Shown: positions 1 through 8,597, numbered from the stretch's first letter. The stretch is 64,000 bases of DNA from JADFDG01 sp965232985 (GCA_965232985.1 CBDDRC010000039.1:1-64000), one strand, 5' to 3'. Notes: generated from the letters alone by a model not told the origin. Translations and numbers: made by a program.

Positions 1-675
1 GCGCTCGCCGGACTCACCGCGATGTATGGCTTCTTTTACGTGATCGCGCACCTGCCGCTTGCGGAAGCCACGCTGGTGAAGCTCACCACACCGTTTTTTA
101 TCCCCATCATCGGCTGGTTCTGGCTCAAGGAACGCATCGGCCCACACAACGCCACGGCGATCGTGCTGGGTTTCATCGGCGTGCTGTGCATCCTGCGCCC
201 GGGTGCCGCAACATTTGATCCGCACGCGCTGGTCGGTATTGCCGCTGCACTGCTTGCCAGTGTCGCGATGGTGGCCATCCGCGACATGAGCGACGACGAG
301 CCCCCCGATCGCATCGTGTTCCATTTCGTCGTCATTAGTACGCTGGTGTCGGCCGTGCCGTTGCTCTGGGCCTGGCAGACGCCGGACGCGCAGCTCTGGG
401 GCTGGCTGGTGGCTGTGGGTGTGTTCGGCACCGCCGGACAACTGCTGATCACCCGCGCCTTCCAGGTTGCGCCACCCGGCCGGATCGGCCCTTTCACCTA
501 CACTTCAGTGGTCTTCGCCGCGCTACTCGGCTGGTGGCTGTGGGACGAAACGCTGTTTATCACGACTGTCGTCGGAAGTATTTTGATCTTCATCGCCGGC
601 CTCATTAACCTCTACGGCGATTCGCGCAAAGCAAGCGCCACCCCGCCATCCCGTGCAGGAGTATCACCCACATGA
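1..675 (+). CDS. DMT-family (EamA) transporter, C-terminal part
   Basis: The reading frame is open from the first base, so the N-terminus lies outside the window. About 224 residues are visible, made of alternating hydrophobic helices and short polar loops, as in the second half of an EamA/drug-metabolite transporter. The stretch FIPIIGWFWLKERIG is typical of the loop between paired EamA helices, and a late helix ends in NLYGDSR before a polar tail. Family members export or import small metabolites across the inner membrane; the substrate cannot be read from sequence. The stop overlaps the start of the next gene by four bases (ATGA at 672-675), so the two are probably co-translated. Confidence 0.85.
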   Translation, partial: ALAGLTAMYGFFYVIAHLPLAEATLVKLTTPFFIPIIGWFWLKERIGPHNATAIVLGFIGVLCILRPGAATFDPHALVGIAAALLASVAMVAIRDMSDDEPPDRIVFHFVVISTLVSAVPLLWAWQTPDAQLWGWLVAVGVFGTAGQLLITRAFQVAPPGRIGPFTYTSVVFAALLGWWLWDETLFITTVVGSILIFIAGLINLYGDSRKASATPPSRAGVSPT

Positions 676-1613
676 TCATCTCTCGCCTCACTGCGCTGTG
701 CCTTACTGCATTGTTGCTGGTCACTCTGCCCGGCTGCACAAAAATCGAGGATCAGGTATTCGCCGCCGCCGTCAGCGCCGGGCACTGGCATGCCGGCCTC
801 ACCGTGGCCCAGATCCCTGTCGACGACATCAATTGGGTTTATCTGAAGAACAACTGGCAAGACGGCCGGGAAACCGTCGTCCTGCTGCACGGCTTCAGCG
901 CCGACAAGGAAAACTGGACGCGTTTCGCCGGCGATCTCGCCGATGGCTACAACCTCGTCATTCCCGATCTGCCCGGCCACGGCGAGACCACCCAGGACCA
1001 CAAGCTCGCCTATGACATCGACACCCAGGCGCGGCGCGTGCTGAGCCTGATGTCCGCACTGGGTGTCGAGCACTTTCACCTCGCCGGCAACTCGATGGGC
1101 GGCGCGATTGCCGCGCACGCTGCCTGGCTCGCGCCGGCGCAGGTGTCCACACTCGGCCTGTTCGACGCCGCCGGCGCCAAAATGGCCGACAGCGATCTGG
1201 ATGCTGCACTCAAGGAAGGCATCAACCCGCTGATCGTGAAAACGCGTGCGGATCTGGAGCGGGTGATTGGCTATGCGATGGCCAAGCCACCTTTCATGCC
1301 CTGGCCGGTGAAGGCAGTCTTCGCCCGCCGCAGTATCGCGCGTGCCGAACTCAACGAAAAAATCTTCGCTGATCTGCTGCGCGATAACAGCATCGACCAG
1401 ATGCCGATCCTCCACGAAGTCGTCGCCCGCACACTGGTGCTCTGGGGCGATCAGGATCGCCTGCTGAACGTTGCCAATGCCGATCTGTTCGTGGCTACCA
1501 TGCCGTACGCCCGGAAGGTGGTGATGCCCGGCATCGGCCATGTGCCGATGCTCGAAGCGCCGGCCGATGCCGCAAAAATCTATGCCGACTTTCTCGCCAA
1601 CAAGGGTATCTGA
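672..1613 (+). CDS. Alpha/beta hydrolase, predicted lipoprotein
   Basis: This is a 313-residue protein with an N-terminal signal and a lipobox (LPGC, Cys22), so it should be a lipoprotein. The core is a classical alpha/beta hydrolase: an oxyanion-side HGFSADKENW segment near residue 73, the nucleophile elbow GNSMGG with Ser141, an acid in WGDQDRLL near residue 260 and a His in GIGHVPMLEAP near 288. These features fit an esterase or lipase acting in the periplasm or at a membrane surface. The substrate is unknown. It overlaps the DMT transporter by four bases, which suggests linked expression, perhaps hydrolysis of a transported compound. Confidence 0.88.
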   Translation: MIISRLTALCLTALLLVTLPGCTKIEDQVFAAAVSAGHWHAGLTVAQIPVDDINWVYLKNNWQDGRETVVLLHGFSADKENWTRFAGDLADGYNLVIPDLPGHGETTQDHKLAYDIDTQARRVLSLMSALGVEHFHLAGNSMGGAIAAHAAWLAPAQVSTLGLFDAAGAKMADSDLDAALKEGINPLIVKTRADLERVIGYAMAKPPFMPWPVKAVFARRSIARAELNEKIFADLLRDNSIDQMPILHEVVARTLVLWGDQDRLLNVANADLFVATMPYARKVVMPGIGHVPMLEAPADAAKIYADFLANKGI

Positions 1614-1615
1614 CG

Positions 1616-1644
1616 TTCACGCAGGCCCGGCCTGCGACTACAAT
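1616..1644 (+). promoter_or_regulatory. Candidate sigma70 promoter for tRNA-Gly
   Basis: A -35-like TTCACG (1616-1621) is separated by 17 bases from a -10-like TACAAT (1639-1644), followed by a GC-rich discriminator (GGCGGCC). The predicted start is about 50 bases before the tRNA. The arrangement fits a stable-RNA promoter; it is assigned by pattern only. Confidence 0.55.
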
Positions 1645-1703
1645 GGCGGCCGCTTCCGCAGGTTCCAGGTCAGGCAGGCGTCATGCGGTGCGGTGGTTGT
1701 TAC

Positions 1704-1777
1704 GCGGGTGTAGTTCAATGGCAGAACGGCAGCTTCCCAAGCTGCATACGAGGGTTCGATTCCCTCCACCCGCTCCA
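1704..1777 (+). tRNA. tRNA-Gly (anticodon CCC)
   Basis: A complete cloverleaf can be drawn. The acceptor arms GCGGGTG and CACCCGC pair perfectly. The anticodon stem GCAGC/GCTGC encloses the loop TTCCCAA with anticodon CCC, which reads GGG. The T arm is GAGGG-TTCGATT-CCCTC. The discriminator base T is followed by an encoded CCA end. The gene stands alone between the hydrolase and the kinase. Confidence 0.96.
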
Positions 1778-1809
1778 GTTACTCCTGTCTTGCGCATCGT
1801 CATGTCAGC

Positions 1810-3054
1810 ATGCCGTCATCTCAGCGTGCCCAAAAAATGAAAAACCTGCCCGGTCGGCTGCGCGCACTGCGCGATGAAACGCTGCCGTTGCTGACCCATC
1901 AACAAACGCGCGCACGCTGGCTTAGCGCCGCCACGCCGCCCATTGCCCTGTTGCTGGCGGTTGCGCTCGTGCTCGGCATTTTTCTGCTGCCGACCATCAT
2001 CGATACGCTGGCCGGCTGGATCACACCGGAGCTGCGTGAAAAACGTCTGTTCGGGCTGGTTCATGCACGTCACGCCAACCCGCTGCGGCCCTGGGTCAGC
2101 GGCTGCCTGTGGCTGCTGTACGGCGGCGGCACGCTCTGGTTTGCCATGCGGATCGCCTGGCGGCGCCGGCCAATCGCCACCGATCAGGATGCCGGGCAAA
2201 CTCTCATCAATACCACGCCGATCCCCGCCGGCACGCAGATGCTGCCGGCAGCAACCGCCACCCTGGTGCGCTATCGCATCGAACACGAACTCGGGCGCGG
2301 GGCCATGGGCATCGTCTATCGGGCCGAAGACACGCGACTGTGCCGCACTGTCGCGCTCAAGGTGCTGGCGCCGCACGTGGCACACGATGAATCGCTGCGC
2401 GCCCGGTTTCTGCGCGAAGCGCAGGCGGTTGCCCGGCTCAATCATCGCAACATCGTTCAGGTCTACGATCTGCTCGATGGCGCCGACGGCTGCCGGATCG
2501 CCATGGAATTCGTCCACGGGCCCTCGCTGGCCGAGCTTGCCGGCCGCCAGCCGCAAGCCATTGTTGATGTGTTGCGCTGGGGCCGGGCACTGGCCGACGC
2601 GCTAGCCTGCGCACACGAACAGAATGTCATTCACCGCGACCTGAAGCCGGCCAACGTGCTGATGGCCGGGCTCACGCAGCCGAAAATCACCGATTTCGGC
2701 CTCGCCCGCTTTACCGATTCCGAAAGCCAAGCCACGCAGATCGGCACCGTTATGGGGTCGCCGGCCTACATGAGCCCGGAACAGGCCACCGGGCAAACGA
2801 TCGATGCACGCAGCGATATCTACGCCTTCGGTATTCTGCTGTATGAACTGCTGGCCGGCCGCCCGCCTTTCACCGGCGAAAGCACGCAGGTCATGGCCGC
2901 CCAGGTCACCCGCGCACCGGACGATATCCGGACGCGACGCGCTGATGTGCCAGAGGCACTCGCGGTGCTGGTCATGCACTTGCTGGAGAAAGCCCCGGAA
3001 GATCGCCCACCGACCATGCGCGCCGTTGCAGCACGCTTGAACGACATGGCTTGA
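1810..3054 (+). CDS. Membrane-anchored serine/threonine protein kinase
   Basis: This 414-residue protein has two N-terminal hydrophobic segments (about 44-70 and 95-117) and then a complete Hanks-type kinase domain (about 155-414). Visible kinase motifs are the glycine loop GRGAMG (162-167), the ATP-binding Lys184 in VALKVL, the catalytic loop HRDLKPAN with Asp277, DFG at 295-297 and the activation segment GSPAYMSPEQ. All catalytic residues are present, so it should be active in the cytoplasm. The topology is the reverse of PknB-type kinases, which place the kinase first and the membrane segment after it; no PASTA or other sensor domain is seen. Met10 (1837) is an alternative start. Targets are unknown. 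Confidence 0.9.
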   Translation: MPSSQRAQKMKNLPGRLRALRDETLPLLTHQQTRARWLSAATPPIALLLAVALVLGIFLLPTIIDTLAGWITPELREKRLFGLVHARHANPLRPWVSGCLWLLYGGGTLWFAMRIAWRRRPIATDQDAGQTLINTTPIPAGTQMLPAATATLVRYRIEHELGRGAMGIVYRAEDTRLCRTVALKVLAPHVAHDESLRARFLREAQAVARLNHRNIVQVYDLLDGADGCRIAMEFVHGPSLAELAGRQPQAIVDVLRWGRALADALACAHEQNVIHRDLKPANVLMAGLTQPKITDFGLARFTDSESQATQIGTVMGSPAYMSPEQATGQTIDARSDIYAFGILLYELLAGRPPFTGESTQVMAAQVTRAPDDIRTRRADVPEALAVLVMHLLEKAPEDRPPTMRAVAARLNDMA

Positions 3055-3097
3055 GAAGAAAACCGGCAGCCCGGGTGGCGCCGCGCCGATCCGGGAA

Positions 3098-4411
3098 TCA
3101 GATCGCTGCCGCTGCCGGCGGGTGCCACGCCAGGGGCACCTTGTACATGGTCAGGAATCCGCCGATCGTGATCAACACCCGCGAGATCGCAATATACGAA
3201 TCCGGAATACGCACACGCTGCTCGCGAAACAGTTCGAGCAACTCAACCATACTGTCTGCAACACCTTCACGCGCCAGACGGTCGGTCAGCACATAACTTG
3301 CCAGCCCCTGCAGTGTTTGCGCATCGCCACCGAGAAAGCCCGCCCGTTCAAACAACTCACCGATGCCTTCAACCTGTCCCGACACGCAGGCGAACAGCAG
3401 ACGTGAATAATTGTCGCGCTCCGCAGGTGCAAGTTCGGCCAACGCGCCGTAATCAAGGATGGCAATATTGTCGTCGGCATCGACAATGAAATTACCCGGG
3501 TGCGGATCGGCCTGGTAAACGCCGAACTGCGTGACCTGCTGGATGTAACTCTGGAACAACTCACCGAGCAGATCAGCGGCCTTCTGTGGCCGCGCATCGA
3601 GATGGTCACGCAGTCGCTCGCCGTGAATCCAGCCGGTCACCAGCACATCTTCTGTGGACAGTTGCGCAAACAGCGGCGGCACGCGGATCCTGGCACGATG
3701 CGGCAAGCTGGCGAAACGCGCGATGTTGCGTGCTTCCTGGTTGAAATCCAGTTCCTTGATCGTCATCGTCAGCAACTGCTCAACGACCTGATTGAGATCG
3801 AGTTCCCGCACCAGCGGGGCAAGCATGCCGGCCAGCAGGCGAAACGCCGCCTCGTCCTGATGGAAATGTTCGACCACACCCGGCAGACGGATCTTGACCG
3901 CGACTTCCTCGCCACTGGCCAGACGCGCCCGATGCACCTGGGCGATCGACGCGGTTGCCACCGGCGTGGTGTCAAAAACGGCAAACTGCTGTTCCCAATC
4001 GTCGCCCCAGCACGCTTCCAGCACCGGACGCAGTTCGTCGAAGGCAACCGGCGGCGCGTCGTTCTGCAGCGCCTGTAACGCGACAATGTATTCCCGGGGC
4101 AGCACGTCCGGCCGGCAACTGAAGAACTGGGCCGCCTTGATCCAGCCACCGCCATTGCGTTCACACAAATGAACCAGGCGTGCAGCAGCCAGGGCATGGG
4201 CAAGCGACAGGCTCTGTGCGCGCTGCGCACGATCACCGCGCTCCAATGAAAACGCGTTCGCGAACGAAATAAAGTGGCGCCGGTAAATCCGCAACACCGC
4301 AACCCCGGCGCCCACCGCACGGGCATGGCGCGCACGCCCGGCAACCAAGTGGCCGAGGCTGCGGAGATTGCGGCGCACAAAACCGGGGTTCGAATGCATG
4401 CAGAAGATCAT
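3098..4411 (-). CDS. ABC1/AarF/UbiB-family kinase-like protein
   Basis: The protein has about 437 residues. Family features include GGGWIKAAQFFSCRPDVLP (the KxGQ-like N-terminal motif region, here with KAAQ), ATASIAQVHRARL with the Ala-rich nucleotide-binding loop, VAVKIRLPG with the ATP-site Lys, and QADPHPGNF plus ILDYGA in the catalytic region. UbiB-type members are membrane-associated atypical kinase/ATPases linked to ubiquinone or lipid metabolism. No other ubiquinone genes lie nearby, so the specific role is open. The frame could open at a TTG at 4414, but the ATG at 4411 or the one at 4399 is more likely. It converges with the Ser/Thr kinase across 43 bases. Confidence 0.85.
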   Translation of the reverse strand: MIFCMHSNPGFVRRNLRSLGHLVAGRARHARAVGAGVAVLRIYRRHFISFANAFSLERGDRAQRAQSLSLAHALAAARLVHLCERNGGGWIKAAQFFSCRPDVLPREYIVALQALQNDAPPVAFDELRPVLEACWGDDWEQQFAVFDTTPVATASIAQVHRARLASGEEVAVKIRLPGVVEHFHQDEAAFRLLAGMLAPLVRELDLNQVVEQLLTMTIKELDFNQEARNIARFASLPHRARIRVPPLFAQLSTEDVLVTGWIHGERLRDHLDARPQKAADLLGELFQSYIQQVTQFGVYQADPHPGNFIVDADDNIAILDYGALAELAPAERDNYSRLLFACVSGQVEGIGELFERAGFLGGDAQTLQGLASYVLTDRLAREGVADSMVELLELFREQRVRIPDSYIAISRVLITIGGFLTMYKVPLAWHPPAAAAI

Positions 4412-4425
4412 CAAAATGGCGGATC

Positions 4426-4431
4426 AGTATA
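4426..4431 (-). promoter_or_regulatory. Candidate -10 element for the ABC1-family gene
   Basis: TATACT reads on the minus strand just upstream of the ABC1 gene. The start point would lie very close to the ATG at 4411, so either the leader is very short or translation begins at 4399. No convincing -35 is seen. Confidence 0.35.
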
Positions 4432-4476
4432 CGTGAGCGCAGCCGGACACCACTGCGGGCCGACCGGCGACACCGC

Positions 4477-4482
4477 TACAAT
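4477..4482 (+). promoter_or_regulatory. Candidate -10 element for cmoB
   Basis: TACAAT within the context CGCTACAATACGCC lies 35 bases before the GTG start of cmoB. The same context precedes several other genes in this window. The -35 region is poor. Confidence 0.45.
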
Positions 4483-4517
4483 ACGCCCCCGTCCTTACCG
4501 TCGCCCCTGAAGCATCC

Positions 4518-5567
4518 GTGACCACCAGCCGACCCACCAGCACTCTGCCCGGCATCGACCCCTTCGCCCCGGACGCACTGCTGGCCGCGCTCGACGGGCC
4601 GGGTGACGACGATTGGCGCAACTGGTTTGCCCGGCACTGGCCGACGCAGGCGCATACGCCGCGCCACGCCGACCTGCCGCGCTGGCGGGCGGCGGTCGGA
4701 GCGTTGCCGGCGGCACAGCCTTCGCGTGTCGTGCTGGATGCCGACACGGTAGCCATAGGCTCACCCGGCGACCTGAACGCCGCGCAATGCCTGGCGTTGG
4801 CAAGCGCCCTGCGGGTGCTGCATCCCTGGCGCAAAGGCCCGTTCAACTTCTTCGGCACGCTGATCGATACCGAATGGCGATCCGACTGGAAATGGCAACG
4901 CATTGCAGCGCACCTCGCACCACTGGCCGGCCGTCGCGTGCTCGATGTCGGCTGCGGTAGCGGCTATCACTTGTGGCGAATGCGCGGTGCCGGCGCTGCA
5001 TTCGTGCTCGGCATCGACCCGGCGCTGCTGGGCTTCGCACAATTTGCTGCGGCAAAGCGCTACCTGGGGCAGGAACCGGTGTATTTCGCGCCGGCAAAAC
5101 TCGAAGAACTGCCGCCCGGCGGCGCCACCTTCGACACCGTCTTTTCGATGGGCGTCATCTACCATCGCCGCGATCCGCTCGCACATCTCGCCGAATTGCT
5201 GGCAACGCTGCGCCCCGGCGGGGAACTGGTGCTGGAGACGCTGGTGATCGAAGGTGATGCGCAGGCGGTGCTGCATCCGCAAGGCCGCTATGCGCAAATG
5301 CGCAATGTGTTCGCCATCCCCAGCCCGGATATGCTCGCCGGGTGGTTGCGCAGCGCCGGATGCTGCGACGTGCGCGTCGTCGATATCAACCGCACTTCCT
5401 GTGCAGAACAACGTCGCACCGACTGGATGACCTATCAATCGCTTGCCGATTTTCTCGATGCAAACAATCCGTTGCGTACCGTCGAAGGCCACCCGGCACC
5501 GGTACGCGCCGTCGTGCTGGCGAAAAAATCCCCGCCGCCAGATGCGCAAGGGCAGCACGATGCATAA
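4518..5567 (+). CDS. cmoB: tRNA U34 carboxymethyltransferase CmoB
   Basis: The protein has 349 residues. CmoB uses carboxy-SAM to convert 5-hydroxyuridine at the tRNA wobble base to 5-oxyacetyluridine, which widens decoding. The family signature KGPFNFFGTLIDTEWRSDWK is clear near residues 110-130, and the SAM-binding motif DVGCGSGYHLWRM follows near 143. Length and both motifs match the family. The first available start is GTG at 4518. The partner enzyme CmoA is not in the window. The 3' end overlaps the next gene by eight bases. Confidence 0.95.
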   Translation: MTTSRPTSTLPGIDPFAPDALLAALDGPGDDDWRNWFARHWPTQAHTPRHADLPRWRAAVGALPAAQPSRVVLDADTVAIGSPGDLNAAQCLALASALRVLHPWRKGPFNFFGTLIDTEWRSDWKWQRIAAHLAPLAGRRVLDVGCGSGYHLWRMRGAGAAFVLGIDPALLGFAQFAAAKRYLGQEPVYFAPAKLEELPPGGATFDTVFSMGVIYHRRDPLAHLAELLATLRPGGELVLETLVIEGDAQAVLHPQGRYAQMRNVFAIPSPDMLAGWLRSAGCCDVRVVDINRTSCAEQRRTDWMTYQSLADFLDANNPLRTVEGHPAPVRAVVLAKKSPPPDAQGQHDA

Positions 5568-6240
5568 CCCGGGTTATTACGTGGCCAAACCCTGCCAGGC
5601 GCCGCTGGTTACGCTGCATGTCGATGCCGACATCATCGTCATCGACAAGCCATCCGGTCTGTATACGATTCCCGGACGCGGCCCGGAAAACGCCGACAGT
5701 GCCATCACCCGCCTGCAGCTCGATTACCCCGAAGCGATCATCATCCACCGTCTTGATCTCGATACCTCCGGCCTGCTGGTGGTACCGCGTACTTTCCGTG
5801 GCCGCAGCACGCTGTCGCGGCAAATCCGCGAGCGGACCATGCAGAAAGTGTACGAAGCAATCGTCTGGGGCCTGGTTGCCGACGACAGCGGCAGTATTGA
5901 TCTGCCGCTGGAACGCGATATGGCGAACCGGCCGCGCATGAAGATTGATCATGTCGCCGGCAAAGCGTCGCTGACGCACTACAGTGTGATCGCCCGCGAC
6001 GAAACCCGCCAACGCACGCACTTGCGTTTGACGCCCGTCACCGGCCGCCAGCATCAGTTGCGCATGCACCTGGCCAGCATCGGCCATCCGATTCTCGGCT
6101 GCGACCTCTATGCACACGCAGCAGCATATCGCGCCATGCCACGATTGATGCTGCATGCAACAACCCTGGGGTTTGCGCACCCGGCAAGCTCTGCGTGGTT
6201 CAGCATCAGCTCGCCGGCGCCGTTCGACGTAACAGGATGA
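5560..6240 (+). CDS. RluA-family pseudouridine synthase
   Basis: The protein has 226 residues and isomerises uridine to pseudouridine in RNA. The catalytic motif HRLDLDTSG places the nucleophilic Asp at residue 66, and later motifs (LTPVTGRQHQLRMHL and HPILGCDLYA) are typical of RluA enzymes. It is short and has no S4 domain, as in RluA rather than RluC or RluD. The exact target base cannot be assigned. The frame extends upstream to 5443, but that part runs inside cmoB; ATG at 5560 gives the usual N-terminus and an eight-base overlap with cmoB, suggesting coupled synthesis of two RNA-modifying enzymes. Confidence 0.9.
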   Translation: MHNPGYYVAKPCQAPLVTLHVDADIIVIDKPSGLYTIPGRGPENADSAITRLQLDYPEAIIIHRLDLDTSGLLVVPRTFRGRSTLSRQIRERTMQKVYEAIVWGLVADDSGSIDLPLERDMANRPRMKIDHVAGKASLTHYSVIARDETRQRTHLRLTPVTGRQHQLRMHLASIGHPILGCDLYAHAAAYRAMPRLMLHATTLGFAHPASSAWFSISSPAPFDVTG

Positions 6241-6260
6241 CAGTGCGGGATGCGGTGGAG

Positions 6261-6291
6261 AAAAACGGCCGGCCACAGCTCGGGCCGGCCG
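6261..6291 (-). terminator. Rho-independent terminator after the SlyD-like gene
   Basis: A 9-bp GC stem (6266-6274 with 6283-6291, loop of 8) is followed on the minus strand by a run of five T (6261-6265). It lies just past the stop of the prolyl isomerase gene and between two convergent genes. Confidence 0.8.
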
Positions 6292-6297
6292 GGTGGT

Positions 6298-6780
6298 TCA
6301 GTGGTGATGGCCACCGGCACCGTGCACGTGGCCGTGCAGCAGTTCTTCCTCGGTGGCCGCACGAACTTCCGTCACCTCGACATCGAAGTGCAGGGTTTCG
6401 CCGGCCAACGGATGGTTGCCGTCGAGGGTGATCTCGTTGCCGGCGACACCGACAACGGTGACGATGCGGACACCTTCCGGCGTCTGCGCCTGGAACTGCA
6501 TGCCGACATCAATATCCGGCGCACCACCGAAAGCATCGCGCGGCACAATCTGGATCAGCGCGTCATCACGCAGGCCGTAGGCTTCCGCCGGGGCGATGCT
6601 GACCTTGAGCTTGTCGCCGGTCCGTTTGCCGACCAGCGCGTCTTCAAGGCCGGGAATGATGTTGCCGGAACCGTGCAGATAAGCCAGCGGTTCACGGCCG
6701 GCTGAGCTGTCGAGGGTCTCGCCGGTGTCGCTGGTGAGGGTGTAGTGAATCAACACGACGGTATTGTCGCCTGCCTGCAT
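6298..6780 (-). CDS. SlyD-like FKBP-type peptidyl-prolyl isomerase (copy 1)
   Basis: The protein has 160 residues. It has the FKBP fold of the SlyD group: VLIHYTLTSDTGETLDSS at the N-terminus, PLAYLHGSGNIIPGLEDAL, and an inserted flap-like region before NHPLAGETLHFDVEVTEVR. SlyD proteins catalyse proline isomerisation and act as folding helpers; some bind nickel. The C-terminus ends in a short His-rich tail (HGHVHGAGGHHH), compatible with metal binding, but it lacks the Cys-rich extension of E. coli SlyD. A second related copy lies upstream on the same strand, 126 bases away. A strong terminator follows. Confidence 0.92.
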   Translation of the reverse strand: MQAGDNTVVLIHYTLTSDTGETLDSSAGREPLAYLHGSGNIIPGLEDALVGKRTGDKLKVSIAPAEAYGLRDDALIQIVPRDAFGGAPDIDVGMQFQAQTPEGVRIVTVVGVAGNEITLDGNHPLAGETLHFDVEVTEVRAATEEELLHGHVHGAGGHHH

Positions 6781-6906
6781 GGTTTGAGTTCCGGCTGGGT
6801 TTGAAGTGGGCAGAAATGGTAGCAGGGGGCTGCGCCGCTGCCGACTCCCCTGCGCCTGTCTTTTCAGCGGCTGGCTGCCGGCCCCGTTGGCGGCAGGGTG
6901 CCGCCA

Positions 6907-7398
6907 TCAATCATGCCGGGCATGGCCGTCCGCGCCGTGCGCGTGGCCATGCTCAAGCTCGCCCGGCAGCGCCTCCCGCACCGACTTCACTTCCAGATCG
7001 AAACACAGGATCAGGCCAGCCAGCGGATGGTTGGCGTCGATGTCCACCGAGAACTTGCCGACCTTGAGCACCGTTACCACCTGAGTGCCGTGCTCAAGGC
7101 GCAACGGCACCTGCATGCCGGGCCGCAATTTCTTCGCACCGCCCAGATGCTTGGCCGGAATGCGCTGGATCAGATCATCACGCCGTTCGCCGTAACCGTC
7201 GGCCGGCGGAATCGTCGCCTGCACCCGATCCCCGGCCTGCTTGCCAACGAGCTCGCGCTCAAGACCGGCAATGATGCCGCCGGTGCCGTGCAGATAAGTG
7301 ACCGGTTCACCGCTGTCGCGGGAATTCTCGATGGGCGTGCCGTTGGTCAGCGTCAGGCTGTAGTCGAAGGTCACAACCCTGTTGTTGGCGATTTGCAT
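6907..7398 (-). CDS. SlyD-like FKBP-type peptidyl-prolyl isomerase (copy 2)
   Basis: The protein has 163 residues and is a paralogue of the neighbouring copy 1: VTFDYSLTLTNGTPIENS, PVTYLHGTGGIIAGLERELVG and NHPLAGLILCFDLEVKSVREAL are all recognisable. The tail HGHAHGADGHARHD is also His-rich. The frame could begin with TTG at 7419, but a TATAAT element at 7428-7433 would leave almost no leader; ATG at 7398 is preferred. The two copies differ substantially in sequence, so the duplication is not recent. A division of client proteins or metals is possible but not shown. Confidence 0.92.
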   Translation of the reverse strand: MQIANNRVVTFDYSLTLTNGTPIENSRDSGEPVTYLHGTGGIIAGLERELVGKQAGDRVQATIPPADGYGERRDDLIQRIPAKHLGGAKKLRPGMQVPLRLEHGTQVVTVLKVGKFSVDIDANHPLAGLILCFDLEVKSVREALPGELEHGHAHGADGHARHD

Positions 7399-7427
7399 GT
7401 TCTGATCCCGGATTCGCAAGGCGGCCG

Positions 7428-7433
7428 ATTATA
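7428..7433 (-). promoter_or_regulatory. Candidate -10 element for SlyD-like copy 2
   Basis: A perfect TATAAT on the minus strand lies about 30 bases before the ATG at 7398. No good -35 is seen. It supports the downstream start choice. Confidence 0.45.
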
Positions 7434-7505
7434 CAGGGCACGGATGCGGCCCACACCGCACAGAACAGCATCGCCGGCAGCGCATCAGCGGTCGGCACGC
7501 GTGGC

Positions 7506-7511
7506 TATAAT
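7506..7511 (+). promoter_or_regulatory. Candidate -10 element for rsmC
   Basis: A perfect TATAAT in the context GGCTATAATGCC lies about 50 bases before the ATG at 7560. The -35 region is weak. Confidence 0.45.
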
Positions 7512-7559
7512 GCCTGCCACGCAGATTTGCCCAACCCCGCCACGGATCAACGTATCGCA

Positions 7560-8597
7560 ATGCTCACCGCTCCCAGCCAACTGGTCCTGCGCAATATTGA
7601 ACAGCTGCCGGCCGGTGATCTCTTGCTCGTCAACCCGCCCGCCGACGGCCTTGCCCGCAACCTCGCCACCCGCAGCGATATCCGCGCGCATCTGTTCTCG
7701 CAGGACATGGCCGATGCGCGCGCGCTCCAGGCGCAAGGCCTGACGGTCGAGTTCGGCGCGGTGCCGGCCGGCGAAAGGCATTACAACGCCGCGCTGCTGT
7801 TCCATCCCAAGGAAAAAGCACTGGCCGATTTCCTGCTGTTCATGGCGCGCGCGCATCTGGCAGCCGGCGGCGTGCTGTGGCTGGTGGGCGAAAACAACGG
7901 CGGCATCCGTGCCACGGCAAAACGCCTGCAAGCCGCTGGCATTGCTGTCGAAAAACGTGACAGCGCGCGGCACTGCCAGCTCGTTCTGATCACCCCGAAA
8001 ACAACCGGCGCTGCGTTTGCGCTGGCAGACTGGCTGGACGTTTTGGCAATCGATATCGGTGCCGACGCCAGTGCCACCCGCCTCGCCGTTGCCGCGCTGC
8101 CCGGCGTGTTCAGCGCCGGCCGCCTCGACGAAGGCACCGCTTTGCTGCTGCAAACATTCACCGCCCCCATCGCCGGGCGCGTACTCGACATGGGCTGCGG
8201 TGCCGGCGTGATCGGCGCCACGCTGAAAAAACGCAATCCAACGCTCGAAGTCGACATGGTCGACAATAACGCACTGGCAGTGACCGCCAGCGAATGGACA
8301 CTGCGCGAAAGCGGCCTGACCGCACGCGTCCATGCCAGTGACGGCTTCAGTGCCGTTACGGGCAGCTATAACTGGATCATCAGCAACCCGCCGTTTCACG
8401 ACGGCATCGCCACCGATTACCGCTTCACCGAAAAATTTATCGCCGATGCAAAGCGGTTTCTGAAATCCGGCGGCAGGCTGCGTATTGTCGCCAATGCCCA
8501 TCTGACCTACGCGCCAGACATCGAGCAGGTTTTTGGCAACTGTCGTACCGTCGCGGAAACGACACGTTTCCGCGTCTACGAGGCCAGCCGCAAATAA
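7560..8597 (+). CDS. rsmC: 16S rRNA (guanine-N2) methyltransferase RsmC
   Basis: The protein has 345 residues, close to the 343 of E. coli RsmC, which methylates G1207 of 16S rRNA. It has two domains: a degenerate N-terminal methyltransferase-like half and a C-terminal catalytic half with the SAM motif VLDMGCGAGVIGATL and the N2-guanine motif SNPPFHDG near residue 276. RsmC and RlmG are related; length and the single short N-terminal half favour RsmC. A TTG at 7527 would add 11 residues, but ATG at 7560 gives the usual length and a normal leader after the -10 element. Confidence 0.88.
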   Translation: MLTAPSQLVLRNIEQLPAGDLLLVNPPADGLARNLATRSDIRAHLFSQDMADARALQAQGLTVEFGAVPAGERHYNAALLFHPKEKALADFLLFMARAHLAAGGVLWLVGENNGGIRATAKRLQAAGIAVEKRDSARHCQLVLITPKTTGAAFALADWLDVLAIDIGADASATRLAVAALPGVFSAGRLDEGTALLLQTFTAPIAGRVLDMGCGAGVIGATLKKRNPTLEVDMVDNNALAVTASEWTLRESGLTARVHASDGFSAVTGSYNWIISNPPFHDGIATDYRFTEKFIADAKRFLKSGGRLRIVANAHLTYAPDIEQVFGNCRTVAETTRFRVYEASRK

